64,000 nt of DNA from Streptomyces ferrugineus (GTDB lineage: Bacteria > Actinomycetota > Actinomycetes > Streptomycetales > Streptomycetaceae): positions 6,696,001 through 6,760,000 of the forward strand of contig NZ_CP063373.1 of assembly GCF_015160855.1 (NCBI RefSeq). The letters run 5' to 3'. Shown piece after piece: positions 59,213 to 64,000 of this stretch (its first letter is position 1; every line of letters begins with the position of its first letter). The notes beneath the pieces were generated by a model. It searched no databases, was not told where the DNA came from, and saw only the letters and a program-made list of their open reading frames with translations. The translations under genes and the position numbers were made by a program.

Positions 59213-59707
59213 ATGACCACGACGCAAGACTTCGCCACGTACATCGCGGGTCTCCCCCGCGTCCTCGCCGGTGCCGCCGCCCTCTTCCGGGACGCCGAGG
59301 GCCGGGTGCTGCTCGTGGAGCCCAACTACCGTGAGGGCTGGGCGCTTCCGGGCGGCACGATCGAGTCCGACGACGGCGAGACGCCCCGCCAGGGCGCGCG
59401 CCGGGAGACGTCCGAGGAGATCGGCCTGGACCGGGAGCCGGGCCGGCTGCTGGCGGTGGACTGGGTGGGCGGGACCGGGCGGCCGCCGCTGGTGGCGTAT
59501 CTGTACGACGGCGGGGTCCTCGGCGAGGACGACCTCAAGGCGATCCGGTTGCAGGAGGAGGAGCTGCTGTCCTGGCGGCTGGTGGCGCGTGCGGAGCTCA
59601 CCGCGCATCTGCCGGGCGCGCTGGGCCGCCGTTGCCTGGCCGCGCTGGACGTGCTCGCCGACGGCGGGGCGACGGCTGAGTTGGAGAACGGTTACCGGGT
59701 GGGCTGA
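59213..59707 (+). CDS. NUDIX hydrolase
   Basis: A 164-residue NUDIX protein that hydrolyses a nucleoside diphosphate linked to some moiety X. The box runs from GGTIESDD to RRETSEEIGL: the REUxEExGU half is canonical, while the first spacing (G to E) is two residues longer than G-x5-E. EPNYREGWALPGG precedes it and LLVEPN is the preceding strand. ATG 59213 has no ribosome binding site within 12 bases, so a leaderless or weakly translated message is possible; a much longer in-frame Arg-rich extension comes from the upstream repeat and is not credible. Confidence 0.83.
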   Translation: MTTTQDFATYIAGLPRVLAGAAALFRDAEGRVLLVEPNYREGWALPGGTIESDDGETPRQGARRETSEEIGLDREPGRLLAVDWVGGTGRPPLVAYLYDGGVLGEDDLKAIRLQEEELLSWRLVARAELTAHLPGALGRRCLAALDVLADGGATAELENGYRVG

Positions 59708-59729
59708 CCAGCGGTCGGGCGGGGCGCGT

Positions 59730-59930
59730 TCAGCCCTCGACGTCCCTGGGCTTCACGTCCACCGCGCGCAGCGCCTCGTCGCGTTCGGCGACCCGGGCCT
59801 CGGTGCGGTGGCCGCGCGCGATGTAGTCGCGGACGACGAGTTCGACGGCGTCCTGAGGGCTGCCCACGCCCGCGAGGACCATGGCTTCCACGACGAGTTC
59901 GGCATCCAGTGACACGGTGACCTTGGCCAT
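59730..59930 (-). CDS. Orphan VapB-like ribbon-helix-helix protein
   Basis: A 66-residue protein with the ribbon-helix-helix layout of VapB-type antitoxins: strand KVTVSLDAELVVEAMVLAG, then SPQDAVELVVRDYIARGHRTEARVAERDEALRAV. In typical pairs a PIN-domain toxin follows within a few bases; here nothing follows on this strand before the NUDIX gene, so it is a solitary regulator or relic. Its promoter region is shared with the divergent sirtuin gene (78 bp gap). Confidence 0.7.
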   Translation of the reverse strand: MAKVTVSLDAELVVEAMVLAGVGSPQDAVELVVRDYIARGHRTEARVAERDEALRAVDVKPRDVEG

Positions 59931-60008
59931 GGCGGGACGTTAGCACCAAACCCGCGCGGTCGAATATCCATTCGCCGCTCTCACCTCGCCCGTCCTACCC
60001 TCGGCAGC

Positions 60009-60737
60009 ATGACCAAGCCGCCCCTCGTCGCGATCCTCAGCGGCGCCGGTATCAGCACGGACTCCGGGATCCCCGACTACCGCGGGCCGAACGGGCTGTG
60101 GCGGCGGGATCCCGAGGCCGAGAAGCTCGTGACGTACGAGTACTACATGGGCGACCCGGAGATCCGGCGCCGCTCGTGGCAGCTGCGGCGCAGGAACCGG
60201 ACGCTCGGTGCCGAGCCCAACGCGGCGCACCGGGCGGTGGCCGAGCTGGCGATGTCGGGCGTGCCGGTGCGGGTGATCACGCAGAACGTGGACGGGCTGC
60301 ACCAGCTCGCCGGGATGCCCGCCCGCAAGGTCCTCGAACTGCACGGCAGCGTACGGAGTGTGCTGTGCACCAAGTGCCACGCGCGCGGGCCGATGGAGGA
60401 CGCCCTGGCCCGGGTCGAGGCCGGTGAGGCCGATCCGCCGTGTCTGGACTGCGGCGGGATCCTGAAGTCGGCGACGGTGATGTTCGGTGAGCGGCTCGAT
60501 CCGGCGGTGCTCGGTGAGGCGGTGGCGATCACCAAGGCCTGCCAGGTGTTCATCGCCGTCGGCACCAGCCTTCAGGTGCAGCCCGCGGCGGGGCTCGCGG
60601 GTGTGGCGGCCGACCACGGCGCCCGGCTCGTCATCGTCAACGCCGAGCCGACGCCGTACGACGAACTCGCCGACGAGGTGATCCGGGAGCCGATCGGCAC
60701 GGCGCTGCCGAAGCTGCTGCGCGGGCTCGGCGGGTAG
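60009..60737 (+). CDS. cobB: NAD-dependent protein deacetylase (sirtuin, Sir2/CobB type)
   Basis: A 242-residue sirtuin. Motifs: LSGAGISTDSGIPDYRG (NAD pocket), VITQNVDGLHQLAG, ELHGSV with the catalytic histidine, two zinc pairs CTKCHARGP and PPCLDCGG, and VGTSLQVQPAAGL. It removes acetyl or other acyl groups from lysines, consuming NAD; acyl-CoA synthetases are usual targets. It is a small class III/U-type form without an N-terminal extension. Streptomyces carry more than one sirtuin, so the gene symbol is generic. Close to it is an acyl-CoA-rich gene region, which fits but does not prove such targets. Confidence 0.93.
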   Translation: MTKPPLVAILSGAGISTDSGIPDYRGPNGLWRRDPEAEKLVTYEYYMGDPEIRRRSWQLRRRNRTLGAEPNAAHRAVAELAMSGVPVRVITQNVDGLHQLAGMPARKVLELHGSVRSVLCTKCHARGPMEDALARVEAGEADPPCLDCGGILKSATVMFGERLDPAVLGEAVAITKACQVFIAVGTSLQVQPAAGLAGVAADHGARLVIVNAEPTPYDELADEVIREPIGTALPKLLRGLGG

Positions 60738-60751
60738 CCCAGAATACGATC

Positions 60752-61123
60752 ATGACCTCTCGTATTCGCCATGTGACGATCGACTCCGCCGACGCCTACG
60801 GCCTCGCCGGCTTCTGGTCCCGGGTACTCGGTCTGCCCGTGCACGAGGACGACCGGCCGGGGGGCGAGGACGCGCTGATCGAGGGGGCCGGGCTGCTGTT
60901 CGTCACCGTTCCGGAGCCCAAGACCGTCAAGAACCGGGTGCATCTGGACCTGGAGCCGCAGGATCGGACCCGGGACGAGGAGGTCGAGCGGGTCCTCGGG
61001 CTCGGCGCCGTCCTGGTCGACGACCGCCGCAACCCGGACGGCACCGGCTGGGCGGTCCTCGCCGATCCGGAGGGCAACGAGTTCTGTGTGGAGCGCGGTG
61101 CCGCGGAGCGGGCGGGCGGCTGA
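60752..61123 (+). CDS. VOC superfamily protein (glyoxalase-like)
   Basis: A 123-residue vicinal-oxygen-chelate protein: RIRHVTIDSADAYGLAGFWSRVLGLPVHEDD begins the first half, and KNRVHLDLEPQDRTRDEEVERVLGLGAVLVDDRR and WAVLADPEGNEFCVERG form the second half. This sequence type is frequent in actinobacteria as a small-molecule-binding or lyase-like protein; no specific substrate is indicated. It starts 14 bp after the sirtuin stop, so the two may share a transcript. It converges on the ogt gene with an 11-bp gap. Confidence 0.83.
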   Translation: MTSRIRHVTIDSADAYGLAGFWSRVLGLPVHEDDRPGGEDALIEGAGLLFVTVPEPKTVKNRVHLDLEPQDRTRDEEVERVLGLGAVLVDDRRNPDGTGWAVLADPEGNEFCVERGAAERAGG

Positions 61124-61134
61124 GCCGGCCGGGT

Positions 61135-61617
61135 TCAGAACAGCGCCGATCCGCTCTCGAAGTCCAGCAGCCGCTTCTTGCGGTCCAGGCCGCCGCCGTA
61201 GCCGGTGAGACCGCCGTTCGTGCCGACGACGCGGTGGCAGGGGACGATGATGCCGATCGGGTTCCTGCCGTTGGCGAGGCCGACCGCGCGGGAGGCGCCG
61301 GAGTTGCCGAGCGCGTCGGCGAGCTGGCCGTAGGAGCGGGTCTCGCCGTAGGGGATCCGGCAGAGCTGGTTCCAGACCCGGCGCTGGAATTCGGTGCCGT
61401 TCAGGCGCAGTTCCAGGGTGAACTCCTTCAACTCTCCCCTGAAGTAGGCCTCCAGCTGGTCGATGGTCTCGCCGAAGGGCGTCTCGTCGCGGGCCCCGAA
61501 GGTCTCCTCGGGTGGGCGGTGGCGCTGGTCGGTCATGTAGAGGCCGCACAGGACGCCGTCCTCGGCGACGAGGGTGAGCGGGCCGTACGGGCTGTCGATG
61601 ACGGTGTGCTGCTTCAC
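61135..61617 (-). CDS. ogt: Methylated-DNA-[protein]-cysteine S-methyltransferase
   Basis: A 160-residue O6-alkylguanine-DNA alkyltransferase that transfers the alkyl group onto its own cysteine. The active site is IIVPCHRVVGTNG; TEFQRRVWNQLCRIPYGETRSYGQLADALG is the helix-turn-helix, and YFRGELKEFTLEL the N-terminal domain end. The GTG start (61617) is 8 bp after the ada-alkA stop. Two genes in tandem give base-lesion glycosylation, transcriptional sensing and direct reversal on one transcript. Confidence 0.93.
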   Translation of the reverse strand: MKQHTVIDSPYGPLTLVAEDGVLCGLYMTDQRHRPPEETFGARDETPFGETIDQLEAYFRGELKEFTLELRLNGTEFQRRVWNQLCRIPYGETRSYGQLADALGNSGASRAVGLANGRNPIGIIVPCHRVVGTNGGLTGYGGGLDRKKRLLDFESGSALF

Positions 61618-61625
61618 TGGGTTCC

Positions 61626-63116
61626 TTATACGGGGAGGAAGTTGATCGGGTGGCTGTCCGTCGCCCACAGGTACTGGACGGCGTACGCCCGCCAGGGGCG
61701 CCAGGCCGCCGCGCGGGCCGTGAGGGCGGCCGGGGTGGACGGCAGGCCCAGTTCCTGGGCGGCGCGGCGGATTCCCAGGTCGGTGGGGAGGAAGGCGTCG
61801 GGGTCGCCGAGGGCGCGCATGGCGATGACGTCGACCGTCCAGGGGCCGAAGCCGGGCAGGGACAGCAGCCGGGCCCGGGTCTTTGGCCAGTCGCTGTCGG
61901 GGCCCAGGCGCACCTCGCCGTCGGCGAGTCGGCCGACCAGGGTGGTGAAGGTCGTCCGGCGGGAGCGGGGCATCGCCAGGGACTCCGGGTCCACGGTCGC
62001 CAGCGCCTCGGGGGCCGGGAAGAGGTGGGTGAGGCCGCCCTCGGGGTCGTCGACCCGCTCGCCGTGCGCGGTGACCAGGCGGGCCGCGTGGGTGCGGGCG
62101 GCCGCCGTGGAGACCTGTTGGCCGAGCACGGCCCGTACGGCGAACTCGGCCTCGTCGACCGTGCGCGGCACCCGGCGGCCGGGCGCCTTGTCGACCAGGG
62201 GCGCCAGCAGCGGATCCGTGCGCAACTGGTCGTCGATCGCGACCGGATCGGCGTCCAGGTCGAGCATCCGGCGGCACCGGCTGATCGCGACGGTCAGATC
62301 GCGCAGGTCGCCGAGGGTGAGGCGGCAGGCGATGTGGTCGGGGTGGGGGGTCAGGGACACGATGCCATGGGCGTACGGCAGCCTGAGCGTGCGCCGGTAG
62401 GCGCCGTCCCGCCACTCCTCGACGCCGGGTACGGCGGTCGCCGCGAGGTGGCCGAAGAGGTTGTCGGGGTTGAGCGGGGCGCGGAACGGCAGGCGGAGCG
62501 TGAGGGCTCCCCCTGTGTTCGTCGAGGTCCCCGGGTTGCCGCGCGGGGCACGGCCGCGCAGGTCCGTCGGCGAGAGGGCGAAGACCTCGCGGACGGTGTC
62601 GTTGAAGGTGCGGACGGACGCGAATCCGGCCGCGAAGGCGATGTCCGCCATGGGCAGGGGCGTCGTCTCGATGAGGAGGCGGGCCGCCTGGGCGCGCTGG
62701 GCGCGGGCCAGGGCGAGCGGGCCGGCGCCGAGTTCGGCCAGGAGCTGGCGTTCGATCTGCCGGGTGCTGTAGCCGAGCCGGGCGGCGAGGCCGGGCACGC
62801 CCTCGCGGTCGACGACGCCGTCGGCGATCAGACGCATCGCGCGGGCCACCAGGTCGGCGCGCTGGTTCCACTGCGGGGAGCCGGGGCTGGTGTCCGGGCG
62901 GCAGCGCTTGCAGGCCCTGAAACCGGCCTGCTGGCAGGCCGCCGCGCTCGGGTGGAACCGCATGTTCTCCGGCTTGGGCGGGACCACCGGGCAGCTCGGC
63001 CGGCAGTAGATCCCGGTCGTGACGACCGCCGTGAAGAACCAGCCGTCGAAGCGGGCGTCCTTGGACTGGACGGCGCGCACGCAGCGCTCCGTGTCGGTGT
63101 GCATCCCCTTCTGCAT
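61626..63116 (-). CDS. Ada-AlkA fusion: methylation-sensing activator with DNA-3-methyladenine glycosylase
   Basis: A 496-residue three-part protein. The Ada zinc domain (about 5-80) has FTAVVTTGIYCRPSCPVVPPK and ACKRCRPDTSPG, four zinc cysteines including the methylphosphotriester acceptor. An AraC-type HTH follows (about 90-185, LAARLGYSTRQIERQLLAELGAGPLA, DIAFAAGFASVRTFNDTVREVF). The C-terminal AlkA glycosylase (about 205-490) has LGQQVSTAAARTHAARLV and the helix-hairpin-helix LPGFGPWTVDVIAMRALGDPD with the catalytic Asp. It is the first gene of the alkylation repair operon. I use ATG 63116; ATG 63104 is possible. Confidence 0.92.
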   Translation of the reverse strand: MQKGMHTDTERCVRAVQSKDARFDGWFFTAVVTTGIYCRPSCPVVPPKPENMRFHPSAAACQQAGFRACKRCRPDTSPGSPQWNQRADLVARAMRLIADGVVDREGVPGLAARLGYSTRQIERQLLAELGAGPLALARAQRAQAARLLIETTPLPMADIAFAAGFASVRTFNDTVREVFALSPTDLRGRAPRGNPGTSTNTGGALTLRLPFRAPLNPDNLFGHLAATAVPGVEEWRDGAYRRTLRLPYAHGIVSLTPHPDHIACRLTLGDLRDLTVAISRCRRMLDLDADPVAIDDQLRTDPLLAPLVDKAPGRRVPRTVDEAEFAVRAVLGQQVSTAAARTHAARLVTAHGERVDDPEGGLTHLFPAPEALATVDPESLAMPRSRRTTFTTLVGRLADGEVRLGPDSDWPKTRARLLSLPGFGPWTVDVIAMRALGDPDAFLPTDLGIRRAAQELGLPSTPAALTARAAAWRPWRAYAVQYLWATDSHPINFLPV

Positions 63117-63220
63117 GTGTCCAGCATCGGCCACGGGACAGGCCGGGGCTGGCGAGAATCCGACATCAACCTCGCGTGTCCTGGAAGCCGCCGGATCACC
63201 TGGCGAGGACCTGAAATGAA

Positions 63221-63244
63221 ATGCATGAATAATCCTTCATGCAT
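63221..63244. promoter_or_regulatory. SmtB/ArsR-type operator (perfect 9-bp inverted repeat)
   Basis: ATGCATGAA-N6-TTCATGCAT is a perfect 9-bp inverted repeat with 6-bp spacer, including the TGAA-N6-TTCA core bound by SmtB/NmtR-type metal sensors. It lies 28 bp before the regulator ATG, over the -35 region. A -10 TAAGAT sits at 63259-63264, seven bases ahead of ATG, which suggests a leaderless message. Confidence 0.9.
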
Positions 63245-63271
63245 CCATGGATGATGGGTAAGATACCCCTC

Positions 63272-63634
63272 ATGGGTCATGGAGCCGTCACCGCCGCACA
63301 GGACGCCCCCGAGCGCGTACGTCTCGACGCGGCCAACGTGACCAAGGTGGCCACCACCCTCCAGGCCCTGTCCACCCCCTCCCGCCTGCTGATCCTGGCG
63401 CGGCTGCGCGAGGGGCCGCTGCCGGCCACGGAGTTGGCGGCCGAGGTGGGCATGGAGCAGTCCGCCTGCTCGCACCAGCTCCGGCTGCTGCGCAATCTCG
63501 GCCTGGTCGTGGGCGAGCGGCGCGGGCGGTCGGTGGTGTACGCGCTGCACGACCACCATGTCGCCGAGCTGCTCGACCAGGCCGTGTACCACGTGGAGCA
63601 TCTGCGGCTGGGCATCAGCGACGCGGCCGAGTGA
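63272..63634 (+). CDS. ArsR/SmtB family metal-sensing repressor (NmtR-like)
   Basis: A 120-residue winged-helix repressor. The DNA-binding part is VTKVATTLQALSTPSRLLILARLREGPLPATELAAEVGMEQSACSHQLRLLRNLGLV followed by the wing VVGERRGRSVVYALHDHHVAELLDQAVYHVEHLRLG. His and Asp/Glu residues near the C-terminus (HDHHVAELLDQAVYHVEH) suit an alpha5 metal site of the NmtR kind (Ni/Co); there is no ELCVCDL arsenic/cadmium motif. ATG 63272 is chosen from the promoter spacing. No efflux-pump gene lies next to it on either side, unlike the NmtR-NmtA pairs I recall. Confidence 0.87.
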   Translation: MGHGAVTAAQDAPERVRLDAANVTKVATTLQALSTPSRLLILARLREGPLPATELAAEVGMEQSACSHQLRLLRNLGLVVGERRGRSVVYALHDHHVAELLDQAVYHVEHLRLGISDAAE

Positions 63635-63658
63635 GCCGCGCCGCTCCCCGGCCCGGCG

Positions 63659-64000
63659 TTACGATGCGCTCGGGCCCGGAGTCGGCCCCACGCCCCTCAA
63701 CTGCTGGATGGTCCCGCCCAGTCGGGGCCGGAGCTTTTCCAGCAGCGCCGGTTTGCCGCTGACCACCCAACGGGTGCCGACGAGGTACTTGCCGCCGTAG
63801 ACGGCGGCCGCGTCCAGCCAGGTCAGCTTGTACTTCTCCGCAGGGAACGTCGTGATGAGGTAGTCGCCCTTCGCCGTGTGGCACAGGCCCTCGCGCAGTT
63901 GGTCCGCCTCGGTCCGGATCTTGACCTTGCAGTCGGTCAGACCGGCGATCACCTCGACCTTCGCCGGCGCCACGACACCGGCCACGGTGGCCGAGACGTT
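63659..64000 (-). CDS. Hypothetical protein, 5' part missing (cut by window edge)
   Basis: The C-terminal 110 or so residues of a leftward gene that continues beyond the right edge. The visible part is VEVIAGLTDCKVKIRTEADQLREGLCHTAKGDYLITTFPAEKYKLTWLDAAAVYGGKYLVGTRWVVSGKPALLEKLRPRLGGTI. It has two cysteines about 15 residues apart, a beta-rich pattern and no hydrophobic segment. I recognise no domain; it resembles small secreted or lipoprotein-type extracellular proteins of Streptomyces. A GTG at 63985 is a possible start, but the upstream frame (NVSATV) stays open and coding-like. Confidence 0.6.
   Translation of the reverse strand, partial: NVSATVAGVVAPAKVEVIAGLTDCKVKIRTEADQLREGLCHTAKGDYLITTFPAEKYKLTWLDAAAVYGGKYLVGTRWVVSGKPALLEKLRPRLGGTIQQLRGVGPTPGPSAS

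Overview
The window is high-GC actinobacterial chromosome, almost certainly Streptomyces. Coding frames are dominated by G/C third positions and GTG starts are common. Lineage-typical genes include an AfsR-like BTAD/NB-ARC regulator, a SpoIIE phosphatase carrying its own ATPase domain, LAXTG sortase substrates and the crotonyl-CoA carboxylase/reductase ethylmalonyl-CoA cluster. From memory, unchecked here, the order of several blocks resembles the S. coelicolor interval around SCO6459-SCO6497. I saw no tRNA, rRNA, IS element, prophage or CRISPR array.

Left part (1-14.3 kb): a transketolase cut by the window edge overlaps an NDH-2-like flavoprotein. A mandelate-racemase-type enolase-superfamily enzyme follows, and its 3' end has been tandemly duplicated (158 bp). 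Then come an SDR with a holin-X-type membrane protein, a VOC protein, a GNAT, a LapA-like membrane protein and a secreted S15/CocE hydrolase. A tight four-gene peptidase operon (M55 D-aminopeptidase, M20 peptidase, S9 oligopeptidase, LD-carboxypeptidase) looks built to dismantle D/L peptides such as murein peptides.

Metal block (14.3-23.4 kb): a cobalamin riboswitch precedes a complete cobalt ECF transporter, cbiMNQO. Next is a divergent iron/heme locus around a DtxR/DmdR-type iron box. It has an HmuT-like heme lipoprotein on one side and four secreted proteins on the other: one HtaA protein and three proteins sharing a neocarzinostatin-like domain (four copies in all), two of which carry LAXTG cell-wall anchors. 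This is the best candidate for an under-described system: a wall-anchored heme/iron capture relay lacking a local permease and ATPase.

Middle (23.4-34.3 kb): a methyltransferase, a PAS/GAF/SpoIIE/HATPase phosphatase, a DHA2 exporter fused to three carboxypeptidase-regulatory-like beta domains, a SRPBCC protein, a radical SAM protein with a LexA-type box in its promoter, a secreted tripeptidyl-aminopeptidase-like hydrolase, a GNAT and a HEAT-repeat protein.

Carbon block (34.3-45.9 kb): a double-domain 3-hydroxyacyl-CoA dehydrogenase, a TetR regulator and a 72-codon gene precede ccr-ecm-mcl1-mch-mcd, the core of the ethylmalonyl-CoA pathway for C2 assimilation and ethylmalonyl-CoA supply. psd-pssA for phosphatidylethanolamine follows. 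The mutase needs B12, which links this block functionally to the cobalt transporter.

Right part (45.9-64 kb): an AfsR-like regulator with a methyltransferase, a complete branched-chain-amino-acid-type ABC transporter divergent from a PucR-family regulator, glycerate kinase, an ADP-ribosylglycohydrolase ending in a 12-bp repeat array, a NUDIX protein, an orphan ribbon-helix-helix protein, a sirtuin, a VOC protein, an Ada-AlkA/Ogt alkylation-repair operon, an ArsR/SmtB metal sensor with a perfect operator, and a partial unknown gene at the edge.
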